Counted from the stretch's first letter, positions 10,012 through 19,735 are shown. The stretch is DNA of 64,000 nucleotides from an uncultured Lachnospiraceae bacterium (GCA_910578175.1 CAJTPF010000013.1:12488-76487); one strand, 5' to 3'. Translations and numbers: made by a program. Notes: generated by a model not told the origin, from the sequence alone.

Positions 10012-10839
10012 TTATCCAAATATCGTGATAAAATAGTAAATAATCGGTGCAGTTATGATCACGCTGTCAAATCTGTCTAAGATTCCGCCATGACCGGGTA
10101 TCAGCGTTCCGTAATCTTTAATTTCATGGTTTCTTTTAATTCCCGATGCCGCCAGATCCCCGATCTGGGAAATCAATCCACCCACTGCACATACCGCCGG
10201 AAACAAAATCAGGGGATGCTCCAGAGCGATATGTTCCTGAAATATATACGCATATATAAATCCCAGCAACGCGGCCCCTGCCACACCGCCGATTCCGCCT
10301 TCCACGGATTTCTTCGGACTTAACACCGGCGCCATCTTATGCTTTCCAAACATAACGCCTACCAGATAGGCGCAGGTATCGCATCCCCAGGAGCAAAGGA
10401 ATATTAGCCATACCACATATTTACCGTCTTCCATATCCCGGACCTGATAAATATAGGATAACATCAATACGACATAAAACATTCCGAAAAAGACCGCCAT
10501 GATCTCATCTCCATGAAATTTCGGAAATGTAAACACATAAACCGCAAGCAAAACAATCAGGTAAAGAATAAAAAACAGCAGGAGATATCCGGACAGATCC
10601 ATCCGCAGCAATGCATAATATACAGCAGTCGCCAGATATCCCAGCATTCCCGGCAGTTTCCGCTCCATTCCGAATACTTTTGCCAGTTCATAAAATCCGA
10701 TCAGCGAAACGGCGCCGGTGGTAACCAGCAGTATATCTTCTCCAAGGATTATGGTAACAAGAGCTATCGCAACAAGAATGATCCCGCTGACGGTTCTTTC
10801 CAGAAAAGACCTGGTCATAAGTTTTTTTATCGCCGACAT
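10012..10839 (-). CDS. cdsA: Phosphatidate cytidylyltransferase
   Basis: Integral membrane enzyme making CDP-diacylglycerol from phosphatidate and CTP, the precursor of all anionic phospholipids, including the cardiolipin made by the synthase at 58-59.6 kb. About eight hydrophobic segments are visible. The CdsA signature is near the C-terminus: SGIKRNHEIKD followed by IPGHGGILDRFDS. At 275 residues it has the normal length. The ribosome binding site overlaps the last codons of uppS, and the start follows the uppS stop by one base, suggesting translational coupling. Confidence 0.96.
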   Translation of the reverse strand: MSAIKKLMTRSFLERTVSGIILVAIALVTIILGEDILLVTTGAVSLIGFYELAKVFGMERKLPGMLGYLATAVYYALLRMDLSGYLLLFFILYLIVLLAVYVFTFPKFHGDEIMAVFFGMFYVVLMLSYIYQVRDMEDGKYVVWLIFLCSWGCDTCAYLVGVMFGKHKMAPVLSPKKSVEGGIGGVAGAALLGFIYAYIFQEHIALEHPLILFPAVCAVGGLISQIGDLAASGIKRNHEIKDYGTLIPGHGGILDRFDSVIITAPIIYYFITIFG

Positions 10840-10840
10840 A

Positions 10841-11575
10841 TTACACCTCTTCTACTTTCCCGTATCTTCTATTTCTCTGATTGTATGACTCAATCGCCTT
10901 TATCAATTCCTTTTTATTAAAATCCGGCCACAATACATCCGTAAAATAAAATTCCGTGTATGCCATCTGCCAAAGAAGAAAATTGGACAGCCGCTCCTCT
11001 CCGCTGGTACGGATCAATAGATCAGGGTCAGGAATACCGGCTGTATCCAGATACCGGGATACGGTCTGCTCCGTCAGTTCCTCCGGATCCAGCCTGCCCT
11101 CTCTGCCGTCCCTGACCATGGCCCGCATGGCCCGGAGCATCTCATCCCTGCTGCCGTAATTTAAGGCAATGGTAAAATTAAGCCCTGTATTTCCTGCAGA
11201 ACTTCTCTCCAATTCCTCAATCCTGTTTCTGATATCTTCGTTTAACCGGGACTTTTCACCGATCACCCTGACTTTCATATTATTATTGTTTGCACGTTTC
11301 ACACAATCTTTCAGATAATTTTTTAAAAGCTTCATCAGAAGAGCAACTTCCTCCTCCGGACGGTTCCAGTTCTCCGTGGAAAATGCATAGACCGTAAGAT
11401 ACTTGATCCCTAAACTGTCTGCATCCTCACATATCTGTTCTACCGTTTTGGCTCCCTGTACATGACCGTAATTTCTCGGCATCAATCTTTTTTTTGCCCA
11501 TCTGCCGTTTCCATCCAGAATAATCGCCACATGTCCGGGTATATTCAGAGTTTCGGTTTTTTCTTTTTTCGCCAT
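10841..11575 (-). CDS. uppS: Undecaprenyl diphosphate synthase (cis-prenyltransferase)
   Basis: Condenses farnesyl diphosphate with IPP units to give the C55 carrier lipid for peptidoglycan and wall glycans. The signatures are IILDGNGRWA with the catalytic Asp near the N-terminus, NWNRPEEEV, and RTSGEERLSNFLLWQ with AYTEFYF towards the C-terminus, which bind the IPP diphosphate and magnesium. The length of 244 residues is typical. GGAGG lies four bases before the start. It lies between frr and cdsA and draws on the product of the MEP pathway encoded in the same cluster. Confidence 0.97.
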   Translation of the reverse strand: MAKKEKTETLNIPGHVAIILDGNGRWAKKRLMPRNYGHVQGAKTVEQICEDADSLGIKYLTVYAFSTENWNRPEEEVALLMKLLKNYLKDCVKRANNNNMKVRVIGEKSRLNEDIRNRIEELERSSAGNTGLNFTIALNYGSRDEMLRAMRAMVRDGREGRLDPEELTEQTVSRYLDTAGIPDPDLLIRTSGEERLSNFLLWQMAYTEFYFTDVLWPDFNKKELIKAIESYNQRNRRYGKVEEV

Positions 11576-11669
11576 AAAACCTCCAGATGTAATATTGTAG
11601 TAAGTGAAAAGGGATTGCTTTCACAATGTAAAGCCTCCCCTCCACAGCATAACGATACATATTATTCTA

Positions 11670-12224
11670 TTATACGGTCATTATTTCCTTTGTTTTTTCA
11701 TCCACAGCCTTGTCAATCTCTGCCACATATTTATCTGTCAGCTTCTGAATCCTGTCTTCCAGCTGTTTTAATTCATCTTCGGATACTTCGCCGGACTTGT
11801 TTGATTTCTTAAAGGAGTCGTTGGCATCCCGTCTGATATTTCTTACCGCAACCTTGGCATTTTCTCCTTTTTTCTTTACATCCTTGGCCAGTTCTTTTCT
11901 TCTCTCTTCCGTCAGTTCCGGAAATACCAGACGGATGCTTTTGCCGTCATTGGTAGGCGTCAGGCCCAGATCCGAACAAAGAATGGCTTTTTCGATCTCT
12001 TTGATGAGACTTGCTTCCCACGGCTGAATCTGTATCATTCTTGCTTCCGGTACGGATACGTTGGCCACCTGCTGAATCGATGAAGCGGTTCCATAATAGT
12101 CTACGCTTATCTTATCCAATACATGAGGATTTGCCCTTCCTGCCCGGATCGCAGAATACTCGTTATATAAATTTTCCACTGATTTTTCCATTTTTTCTTC
12201 GCATAGTGTCAATTTTTCTTCCAT
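11670..12224 (-). CDS. frr: Ribosome recycling factor
   Basis: Splits post-termination ribosomes together with EF-G. The sequence starts with the helical region ending in YSAIRAGRANP, a hallmark of the family, has WEASLIKEIEKAI in the middle beta domain, and ends in long helices of the tRNA-like domain. I start it at 12224, where GGAGG is five bases upstream, giving 184 residues (the family has about 185). An in-frame ATG four codons earlier would overlap this site. It follows pyrH by about 35 bases, the conserved order in bacteria. Confidence 0.97.
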   Translation of the reverse strand: MEEKLTLCEEKMEKSVENLYNEYSAIRAGRANPHVLDKISVDYYGTASSIQQVANVSVPEARMIQIQPWEASLIKEIEKAILCSDLGLTPTNDGKSIRLVFPELTEERRKELAKDVKKKGENAKVAVRNIRRDANDSFKKSNKSGEVSEDELKQLEDRIQKLTDKYVAEIDKAVDEKTKEIMTV

Positions 12225-12259
12225 CTTATCCTCCATCTTATCTGAGATATTTAAATTGT

Positions 12260-12961
12260 TTATTCAATGACTGTTCCGGTAAAATCACCGCTGACTGCAC
12301 GGATGATACTATTTTCCTCATTTAAACCGAAAATCTTCATCGGCATGTTATTTTCCATACATAATACCGATGCCGCCAGATCAATGACTCCAAGTTTCTG
12401 CTCCACCACGTCGCGGATAGACAGTCTGTCATATTTTTTTGCTAAAGGATTTTTTAACGGATCGCTGTCGTACACACCGTCAATCGCCTTGGCCGCAAGA
12501 ATACAGTCCGCTTCAATCTCAACGGCTCTCAGAACCATACCGACATCCGTGGAAAAATACGGATGGCCAATCCCTCCGGCAAAAAAGCAGACCGTTCCGC
12601 TGCTGAGACACTCTGCCGCCTGATCTTTTGAAAACAGGCAGGTAAAGGTTCCGCATTCAAAAGGTGTAAAAACTTTCGTCTTCATGCCTTCCGTCCGGAA
12701 TATTTCAGAAACATAAATACAATTCATGACCGTGGCCAGCATTCCGATGGAATCCGCCTTGGTCCTGTCAATCTTTTCACTGGTCCTGCCTCTCCAGAAA
12801 TTACCGCCGCCGATAACGATCCCCACCTGTGTTCCAAGTTCCGTCAGTTCTTTTACCTGTCTGGCAACCCCTACGACGGTAGGCTCATCAAATCCTGTTT
12901 TTTTTTCTCCTGCCAGTGCTTCGCCGCTGAGTTTTAACAACACTCTGTTTAAGCTATTCAT
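12260..12961 (-). CDS. pyrH: Uridylate kinase
   Basis: Phosphorylates UMP to UDP with ATP; an amino-acid-kinase-fold hexamer, usually regulated by UTP and GTP. The N-terminus LLKLSGEALAG and the region GIVIGGGNFWRG form the nucleotide-binding loops, and TDVGMVLRAVEIEADCIL is characteristic. The start at 12961 is preceded by a strong site (GGAGAAGGA, spaced 6); the ATG nine codons earlier lacks one. The usual upstream neighbours rpsB and tsf are absent: the gene follows a bactofilin gene after 45 bases. It probably heads the essential-gene block that runs leftward to polC. Confidence 0.96.
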   Translation of the reverse strand: MNSLNRVLLKLSGEALAGEKKTGFDEPTVVGVARQVKELTELGTQVGIVIGGGNFWRGRTSEKIDRTKADSIGMLATVMNCIYVSEIFRTEGMKTKVFTPFECGTFTCLFSKDQAAECLSSGTVCFFAGGIGHPYFSTDVGMVLRAVEIEADCILAAKAIDGVYDSDPLKNPLAKKYDRLSIRDVVEQKLGVIDLAASVLCMENNMPMKIFGLNEENSIIRAVSGDFTGTVIE

Positions 12962-13006
12962 ATTACATCCTTCTCCATTTCCGTACATTAAACCAAACGT
13001 AACCTG

Positions 13007-13984
13007 TTACTTGCTGAACGTCTTATCAAACAGTGCAGCGTAATCAATATCTGCATAGCACTGTGAGATCATGCCTTCAATCGCAGCGCCGTTATTGATC
13101 TGTACAGAGCGGGAACGTATATTTCCCTGGACCACTGCCGTTCCGTCAACAACCACCGGACCATGTACGTCGATATCACCCTGTACCGCTCCGGCGATCA
13201 CAGCCGAAGTTCCATAAATATTTCCAATGATAACGGAGCCGTTTCCGATCTTTATACTTCCGTCGCTGGTAACATCTCCGTCAATCCTGGCATTATTGGT
13301 AAATACTTCTGCTGCTCTGGACGAACCTACGATGGTTCCTGCCACCACCAGTTTACCGCGGCAGGAAACATTTCCTTTTATCTTGCCGTATACATTCATG
13401 GAACCTTCCGAAATGATATTACCGTCGATCATGGTTCCCTTTGTCACTTCTGCCACCTCTTCGGATACCAGAGAAAACGTTTCTTCTTCCTCTTCAAATA
13501 ACGAGGTTTCATAGATCGGCTTTTCACCTCTCAATGCCGCCTTGGTTGCCTCTTTCATCTTTTCTTCATTCATTTCCTGCGCCTCCTCCTGTTCCTCTGT
13601 CAATTCTTTCTCCAGCTCCAGTTCCAGTTCCCTGTCAATATCGGAATCCGAAGATTTATCCTCTGCAGCATCATCCGGTTCAACCGTTTCATCGTCGCTG
13701 CCAAACAATTCATTTAACATATCCATATCAAGGTTTCCCTCAAACACGGAGTCATCCAGTGTATTGACCATTTCGTCCTCGTGTTCTTCCGTTGCCGTTA
13801 ATACTTCATTTTCATTTTTTTTGTTCTTTGACTGCTTTGCCATATCTTCTTCCTCTTCCTGAATCTTATTCTCAACATCACTTTGACTTTCAGCCGTCTC
13901 ATCCTCTCTGGCAGCCTCGTCGCTGCTTACAAGCTCATTCACGGCCTGTGATATTTCGCTTTTAAAATCTTTTAAAAAACTCAT
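13007..13984 (-). CDS. Bactofilin-family polymer-forming protein with a long acidic N-terminal extension
   Basis: The C-terminal part, from about residue 180 (TKGTMIDGNIISEGSMNVYG onward), is a bactofilin right-handed beta-helix with repeated GxIxGxV-type turns. Bactofilins polymerise without nucleotides into cytoskeletal scaffolds that position wall enzymes. Ahead of it is an unusually long segment of about 170 residues, rich in Glu and Asp with Ser and Lys, and likely disordered. The start at 13984 is eight bases after GGAGG and overlaps the stop codon of the preceding membrane-protein gene as ATGA, so the two are translationally coupled. The product is about 325 residues against 120-200 for many bactofilins. 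The scaffold role is inferred from the family. Confidence 0.85.
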   Translation of the reverse strand: MSFLKDFKSEISQAVNELVSSDEAAREDETAESQSDVENKIQEEEEDMAKQSKNKKNENEVLTATEEHEDEMVNTLDDSVFEGNLDMDMLNELFGSDDETVEPDDAAEDKSSDSDIDRELELELEKELTEEQEEAQEMNEEKMKEATKAALRGEKPIYETSLFEEEEETFSLVSEEVAEVTKGTMIDGNIISEGSMNVYGKIKGNVSCRGKLVVAGTIVGSSRAAEVFTNNARIDGDVTSDGSIKIGNGSVIIGNIYGTSAVIAGAVQGDIDVHGPVVVDGTAVVQGNIRSRSVQINNGAAIEGMISQCYADIDYAALFDKTFSK

Positions 13985-14235
13985 CCTAAGGTCCTCCATA
14001 TATCATCAACAATTGTCAGACTAATATTATCAATTCTTTGGTCAATCTGATTCATTTTAAACAGTATGGCAATCCATAGTATTATAGAAAGAACAATCAC
14101 TGCTGCCATTGTATAGATTATAACCTTTTTATAGCGGTTAATGCGTTTTCTGCGCTCATCTTTCTGAAGTTTCTCCATATGTTCTACTATGTTTTCCTGA
14201 ACTGCTTCTTCATAATTATTCTGTACAGATGGCAT
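13981..14235 (-). CDS. Small single-pass membrane protein coupled to the bactofilin
   Basis: 84 residues: an N-terminal charged helix (about 1-38, ending in RRKRINRYKK), one hydrophobic segment (about 39-60, VIIYTMAAVIVLSIILWIAI) and a short tail with heptad-like spacing (MNQIDQRIDNISL). The positive side before the membrane segment predicts an N-in orientation. I do not recognise a family. The ATGA overlap with the bactofilin gene points to fixed co-production, so a membrane anchor or partner of the bactofilin filament is a reasonable but untested idea. AGAGGAGAG lies upstream of the start. Confidence 0.7.
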   Translation of the reverse strand: MPSVQNNYEEAVQENIVEHMEKLQKDERRKRINRYKKVIIYTMAAVIVLSIILWIAILFKMNQIDQRIDNISLTIVDDIWRTLG

Positions 14236-14381
14236 AATCTCTCCTCTTTTATATTTTATTGTAATATAATTACTTTTCTGCCATATAGAGTTTATTTTAC
14301 CACATATAAGAGAATGTGCAAAGTGAAATTTTCATAAATAATCTTTATACACAAAAAAATACCGGAACTGTTTATCTGTTA

Positions 14382-14430
14382 CAAAAAATCCTGTACAGAT
14401 GGTATCCGCCATCTGTACAGGATTTTTTGT
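14382..14430. terminator. Terminator downstream of PEP carboxykinase
   Basis: Perfect stem TCCTGTACAGATGG / CCATCTGTACAGGA with a six-base loop, A run before it and T run after it on each strand. It lies 40 bases beyond the pckA stop codon and can work in both directions. Confidence 0.92.
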
Positions 14431-14468
14431 ATTCTATCGTTTTTTATTTTTACAGTTTTACAACCGCA

Positions 14469-16169
14469 TTAGTTCAGTTCATCAACGACTTTCTGAATCG
14501 CTGCCAATGCATCTGCCGGAAGCTGGTTAAATCCACCCTCAGCGGTTTCCAGATTCTTAACATAATTTAATCTGTCCATCATACGTGCTTTCAATGTCTG
14601 AACATATTCCGCATTATTTAAGTCTGGAACAAATCCTTCCCACTCGAAGATCTCGATGTCTTCAAACGGTCCCCACTGCTTAAAGTCTGCTTTCTTTTCA
14701 ACTACAGCTTCGATCACGCCCAGAGTATCCTTTGGCTGTACCTTCTTGCCCATGAAATCACCAGTGTTAATGATATAGCAGTCTACGTTCTTCTCAGCAA
14801 CCAGTTTCTTAAACTTTTCATAGTCATTTACCAACGGATAAGTTCTGAACGGGTTTGCATAAGGCTCTACAACCAGTGCGTTCGGGTCAACACCAGGTGC
14901 AAGTCTCTCTGCCGTAGACCTCTTTGTTGCCAGTGTAGCACCCATAACAGAAGCAAGTGAAGCGCCCTTTAACTTAACGATCGGAGGAATGGTAGGATCC
15001 TTCATGATCCAGAAAATAGCGTTTACAGGAGCATCTATCTTATCCACACGGTTCGGAGACCATAATTTAGATTTAATGGCGCGTCCGTTACCATTTCTGA
15101 TATCCTCTGTTACAAGAACAACTTTTCCGTCCTCATCCAGTGTAGCGGAACAGTTCTGTGCTGTTAATAAGTATTTATTATCTTCGCATGCCGTAGGATA
15201 ATCTGCTGTCTTATCAAAATAAGTCGGCTCCATGGCAATCGAAGCGCAGGTATCGGAATTAATGATAAATGCATCATCATGCAGTACCTTGATAGAAGGA
15301 TATTTTCCGTCATGTTTTGCATGTGTGATGGTAGACTTGCCGGAACCGGAAAGACCGAATACGGCAGCAACAAACTTAGAACCGTCTGCCAGTGTATATT
15401 CCTTCTGTCCGCCATGGCAGGAAGCATAACCGTTTCTGTTTGCCAGAGCCCATCCCAGAGTCAGCGTTCCCTTCTTGTGTTCGCCAAAATATCTCATACC
15501 TAAGATTGCTGCACAGTTCGTATCTGTGTTGAAGTAACATAAGCACTTTCCGTCGCAGACATCTGTCTGGTCAGAACCTACCCACTGCGGATCGGAGAAG
15601 ATATAGATATCCGGTTCGTTTCCGTCGCCGATCGGCTGTGACTTTTTGTACATTTTAACGTATTCATCTGACATATACTGGAAATTTAACATCCAGTTAT
15701 ATAAAATATTCTCTTCGCCTTCCGGAATCAGAAGATGCGCTTTTGCCATAAATTCCGTATCCAGACCGATGAATACTTCCGCATGATACATAGTCTTCCA
15801 GCGTGTGTCATAAACGGCGTCCATAAGAATCTTGTCAAGTTTTGCACAATTGGTACCTTCTTTGCCGGTGATCCTTCTGGCAGCGGCATAACGGCCTGTA
15901 ATGGAACCATCATTAAATAATAATACTTTTGCATCCGGCTCCAGACCGAACTCCTCGCCTCTATATACCGGCATATCCGTTACAACGGTTCCCGGTGAAT
16001 TCTTTGCTAATTCGTAAGCTTCCTTCAGAGTGTTGATCTTAATGACATTGTTGCCATAAAAAGCAGCTTCGATAATGGCACGGGTATTTGTTACCGGTGT
16101 ACCTACCTTTGGAAAACCAACTTTGTTAGGACCAATTTCTGTTCTTGCATAATAAGCCTTTGTTGACAT
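14469..16169 (-). CDS. pckA: Phosphoenolpyruvate carboxykinase (ATP)
   Basis: Interconverts oxaloacetate and PEP with ATP/ADP; in saccharolytic gut anaerobes it often runs in the PEP-carboxylating direction towards succinate. The kinase P-loop is FGLSGSGKST, and the metal-binding region has VLHDDAFIIN; the GTP-type signature is absent. At 566 residues it is somewhat longer than the E. coli enzyme (540) and belongs to the divergent Clostridial branch. GGAGG lies nine bases upstream. A promoter-like pair and a strong downstream terminator make it monocistronic. Confidence 0.9.
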   Translation of the reverse strand: MSTKAYYARTEIGPNKVGFPKVGTPVTNTRAIIEAAFYGNNVIKINTLKEAYELAKNSPGTVVTDMPVYRGEEFGLEPDAKVLLFNDGSITGRYAAARRITGKEGTNCAKLDKILMDAVYDTRWKTMYHAEVFIGLDTEFMAKAHLLIPEGEENILYNWMLNFQYMSDEYVKMYKKSQPIGDGNEPDIYIFSDPQWVGSDQTDVCDGKCLCYFNTDTNCAAILGMRYFGEHKKGTLTLGWALANRNGYASCHGGQKEYTLADGSKFVAAVFGLSGSGKSTITHAKHDGKYPSIKVLHDDAFIINSDTCASIAMEPTYFDKTADYPTACEDNKYLLTAQNCSATLDEDGKVVLVTEDIRNGNGRAIKSKLWSPNRVDKIDAPVNAIFWIMKDPTIPPIVKLKGASLASVMGATLATKRSTAERLAPGVDPNALVVEPYANPFRTYPLVNDYEKFKKLVAEKNVDCYIINTGDFMGKKVQPKDTLGVIEAVVEKKADFKQWGPFEDIEIFEWEGFVPDLNNAEYVQTLKARMMDRLNYVKNLETAEGGFNQLPADALAAIQKVVDELN

Positions 16170-16216
16170 TACATGTATCCTCCTTAGATTGTTATATTAG
16201 GAACGTATTTTCTGGA

Positions 16217-16245
16217 ATTATAGATCCAAAAAAGCGTTCTGGAAA
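16217..16245 (-). promoter_or_regulatory. Sigma-A-type promoter of pckA
   Basis: On the minus strand TTTCCA, a 17-base spacer and TATAAT. The -10 is perfect, the -35 matches four of six positions. It lies about 50 bases upstream of the start codon. Confidence 0.6.
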
Positions 16246-16396
16246 AACATATTAGTATGATTCGAAATCTTAGAAATTATCTCATTTTTTCAAACAATTG
16301 TCAATGAAAATTTTTCTAAACCGGGTTGCAGACGATCAACGGTTGACGGTTTGATGGTAACAGGCTGAACTGACGCTGTTCTGTCTGTCAGCAATT

Positions 16397-18424
16397 TCAC
16401 CGGATACGGAACCGGCCAATCAGATGGTTAAGTGTTTTGGACTGGTCTGACAATTGAATCGATATCGCCGCACTTTTCTCAGCAGTATCAGAATTTGACT
16501 GTATCACTTTAGAAACTTCTTTCACGCTTTTATCCACGGAAGCGATCATCTCCGACTGCTGTACACTGGCCAGTGCAATCTCATCCATTAATGTCTTGAT
16601 CGACTGGATACATTCATTAATAACCTGCATCGCAGAAATAGCAAGATTTGTGGATTCCGTACCCGTTTTCACAGCCTGAATGGATCGGCCGATCAAAGCC
16701 CCGGTGTCGCTTGCAGCTTCGGCAGACTTTGATGCAAGGCTTCTGACCTCATCCGACACGACAGAAAAACCTTTTCCCGCACTGCCTGCACGGGCTGCTT
16801 CCACAGTGGCATTTAATGCAAGAATATTCGTCTGAAAAGCAATATCCTCAATCGTCTTTATGATACTGCTGATTTTCATTGAAGATTCATCTATATTTTT
16901 TGTAGCAATCTTGAGCTGCTCCATCTTTGTATCAGCCTCAGCCGCATAGCCGGCAGCCCTGTCAACCAGGTCGCTGGCATTTCCACAGCGGACTGCACTG
17001 TTTTGTATCTGTTCCGTAATATCCGTAATATTGGATACCAGTCTGTCAATGGAATTTTTCTGCTGCATAGTTCCCTGAGACAATGCCTGCGCTCCCGCAG
17101 ATACCTGATTCGCGCCACTGTCTACCTGATTCGCGATCTGCGTAATATCACGCATAACATCCGTCAGATGCAAACGGATACTTTTTAAGCTTTCCGCAAG
17201 AACTTTGAAATCACCGATATAGTATGCCTCATTCTTTTCAACATCCACAGCAATATTGCCGTCCGCCATTTCTCCTAAGATCCGTCCAATATCATAAATC
17301 GTCTTTCGAAGACAATCGCAAACATGATGAATGGTCTGTGCTATCATACCGATTTCATCTTTTCTGTCATAAAACTTTTCCAATTCCTTGTCGGCAGACA
17401 ATTCCAAATTTCCGAGACGCCGGATCGCACGTTCCACTATCATCAGCTCTCTGCCCTCCAAATGCAAAACCAGCAGCATGACAACAATGATAACCGTTGC
17501 AACAACCGCACACAAAATGCCCACCGTATGACGTACGGTCTCCACGTTTGCATAGACTTCCGCCGCATCGTCACGCACCATAAAAACCCAGTTTCTGTCT
17601 TTTAAATATTTATAGACAACTAACTGATCAACACCGTTTTCATCCTTATAAGAATATGTACCTGCCTGTGTGTTCCCATCTTCCCTGATCCGTTGCAGGA
17701 TTTTCAAATAACCACTGTCAGTCGTCTCTGTATTTAGCAGTGTTTCATCCTGATGATACAGATAAGTCCCTGTTTCCACATTTAAAAATACATATTCACT
17801 GTGAGGCAGTCCCTCAATATTCAGATCCAGCAATACATCCATAAGATGACTTGCATATACGCCGGCGCCTACATAGCCGATGCATTCCTCCCCATCAAAA
17901 ATCGGATAATACATAGAAAGAATCATGCTTCCGGTTCCCGGCGATTTCATGATGCCCAGGTTTGTCAGCTGCGGCTGCGCCAGAATCGTATTCCGAAACT
18001 CGTCCAATGATTCGCCGGTTCTGGTTGTCATACCGATTGCTCCATTGGATGTATGCGTCAGAATGTATGTAGCGGGTGTAGCGATATACAGTCCCTCAAA
18101 CGTATCCTTAACAGCAGCGAAATCTTCCGTATATTGCTGACCCTTCTGCAGTAAAACGGAATCCTCCGGATTTGCCAGCAGCTCACGGACTTCACTGCCC
18201 ACAGCAAACGCTTTCAGATAATCTTCTGCAGAAGCCACATAATCGTTGATAATGGAAGCTCTGGATTCCACGGCATCGATCATCTGATTGGTAATGTCGG
18301 TTTCAACCATAGTGGCAACGCGCCCTGACACGATACGCCAAAGCAGCAGCATCCCTATAAAAGTAATTATTGTAGTGATAATGCCGATGCGTGTGGCAAG
18401 TTTTCGATTAGCTAAAAAGTTCAT
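16397..18424 (-). CDS. Methyl-accepting chemotaxis protein with an extracellular Cache-type sensor
   Basis: Chemoreceptor that controls CheA. It has an N-terminal membrane helix (about 10-30), an extracellular sensor of about 260 residues (dCache-like, with YPIFDGEECIGYVGAGVY), a second membrane helix near residue 300, a HAMP-like linker and a signalling domain. The hairpin tip reads FQTNILALNATVEAARAG, close to the canonical tip. No CheR-tethering pentapeptide is visible at the C-terminus. The start at 18424 follows GGAGG by eight bases; an upstream GTG overlaps that site. The ligand is unknown; Cache domains commonly bind amino acids, amines or organic acids. A CheY-like gene lies 14 kb away in the window. 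Confidence 0.93.
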   Translation of the reverse strand: MNFLANRKLATRIGIITTIITFIGMLLLWRIVSGRVATMVETDITNQMIDAVESRASIINDYVASAEDYLKAFAVGSEVRELLANPEDSVLLQKGQQYTEDFAAVKDTFEGLYIATPATYILTHTSNGAIGMTTRTGESLDEFRNTILAQPQLTNLGIMKSPGTGSMILSMYYPIFDGEECIGYVGAGVYASHLMDVLLDLNIEGLPHSEYVFLNVETGTYLYHQDETLLNTETTDSGYLKILQRIREDGNTQAGTYSYKDENGVDQLVVYKYLKDRNWVFMVRDDAAEVYANVETVRHTVGILCAVVATVIIVVMLLVLHLEGRELMIVERAIRRLGNLELSADKELEKFYDRKDEIGMIAQTIHHVCDCLRKTIYDIGRILGEMADGNIAVDVEKNEAYYIGDFKVLAESLKSIRLHLTDVMRDITQIANQVDSGANQVSAGAQALSQGTMQQKNSIDRLVSNITDITEQIQNSAVRCGNASDLVDRAAGYAAEADTKMEQLKIATKNIDESSMKISSIIKTIEDIAFQTNILALNATVEAARAGSAGKGFSVVSDEVRSLASKSAEAASDTGALIGRSIQAVKTGTESTNLAISAMQVINECIQSIKTLMDEIALASVQQSEMIASVDKSVKEVSKVIQSNSDTAEKSAAISIQLSDQSKTLNHLIGRFRIR

Positions 18425-18594
18425 AAAGCTTTCCTCCACAATAAAAAATTTAATATGATACCACCCTGTTTTAATGGCAGAAATATTTTATCACGGTTAC
18501 CCTTATTATTCAAGTATTCTGAGAGATTCGGATATTTCCTCATCCGTTCTCAATAATCCTGAAAAATTCCGGTGATCCCTGTTGGCAAAATCCT

Positions 18595-19635
18595 CTAATC
18601 TTTATAAACAGCCAGTATTTCTACTATATCATCATAGCTCTGTTTAAATGCCTGGATCGCCTTCGGCGAAAACTGTTTTCCATCCTGGGACACGATTTCA
18701 TTGTATGCTTCTTCCAGAGTCCAGCTTTCTTTGTAGCTTCGTCTGGATACCAGTACGTCAAATACGTCTGCAATGGCGGTCACGGCCGCCAGTTCGTTGA
18801 TCTCATCCTCTTTCATACCCAGATATCCTGTTCCGTCCCACCGTTCGTGGTGTTCTCTGGCGATCCGCCTTGCATTTTCCATAATTGCCGAATCGGAATC
18901 CACGATATAATCTTCTGCTGCCAGCACATGGGATTTCATCATATTATATTCTTCATCCGTCAGTTTATCCGGTTTATCAATGATTTCTTCAGGTATTGAC
19001 ATTTTTCCAATGTCATGCAGCATGGCTGACAATGCAAAATCGTCGGCCTCTTCCCGGCTGTATCCAAGGGTCCGGGTCATGATCCTGACATATTCCGATA
19101 CCCGCTTGATATGATTTCTGGCGTTTCCGGACCGTCCTTCACAGACGGTTGCAAAAGAGAGGATCGTATCTTCCTGCCCCTTGATCAGGTCATTGTTCAG
19201 CTTGGTATTGATAAAAGCAATCCGAAGGGTTTCGTATATCAGTTCCAGCGCCTCCTCTGGCGGACAGTCATGATAGCGTTTCCCTGTCGTTTCGCCCATG
19301 TCTTCCGGCCGGTCAAAGTTTACGAAACCAACAAAATCTTTTTCTTCCCCAATCCACATATTCACATATTTCTGACGGATGTCCAGCAGTTTCCCCTGAT
19401 ATACCAGGGGATTCCCCGGTTCTGCCAGCAGCCGTCCGGTTTCATCCGTAGCGGTCATAGAGAATCTGCCGCTAAAATCAAAGGTATAGTATACACCGTC
19501 TTCTGCCTTGATGCCTACTATACCTTTATCGGCTCCAAAAAGAGCACGAATGGACCAGACCGTCTGTTTTGCCAGATGGATCAAATCCCTCTGATTAAAT
19601 ATATTCTGTGTTTCAGTCACTATACTCTTTAACAT
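18595..19635 (-). CDS. HD-GYP domain protein, probable c-di-GMP phosphodiesterase
   Basis: The C-terminal domain has the HD pair (MLHDIGKMSIPEEI) and the GYP-type signature (HHERWDGTGYLG), with further metal ligands around SHVLAAEDYI. HD-GYP proteins hydrolyse c-di-GMP to GMP through a di- or tri-metal centre. The first 150 residues are a GAF-like sensory region of unknown ligand. There is no membrane segment, so it acts in the cytoplasm. GAGG lies six bases before the start. It is one of three proteins in the window with a possible c-di-GMP link, along with the GGDEF/EAL and MshEN-like proteins. Confidence 0.88.
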   Translation of the reverse strand: MLKSIVTETQNIFNQRDLIHLAKQTVWSIRALFGADKGIVGIKAEDGVYYTFDFSGRFSMTATDETGRLLAEPGNPLVYQGKLLDIRQKYVNMWIGEEKDFVGFVNFDRPEDMGETTGKRYHDCPPEEALELIYETLRIAFINTKLNNDLIKGQEDTILSFATVCEGRSGNARNHIKRVSEYVRIMTRTLGYSREEADDFALSAMLHDIGKMSIPEEIIDKPDKLTDEEYNMMKSHVLAAEDYIVDSDSAIMENARRIAREHHERWDGTGYLGMKEDEINELAAVTAIADVFDVLVSRRSYKESWTLEEAYNEIVSQDGKQFSPKAIQAFKQSYDDIVEILAVYKD

Positions 19636-19672
19636 CTCTTACCTCATTTCATCCTGAACTGTGATATTCTCC

Positions 19673-19735
19673 AAAATACCGGGGCGGTCACATCTTCCAT
19701 TGTACCAACAAAGTCTGTAACCGCCCGGTATTTTA
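19673..19735 (-). terminator. Terminator after the hexapeptide-repeat gene
   Basis: Long stem AAAATACCGGG..CGGT pairing with ACCG..CCCGGTATTTT (one bulged G) around a loop of about 30 bases. It overlaps the stop codon of the hexapeptide gene and separates it from the HD-GYP gene. Confidence 0.75.
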
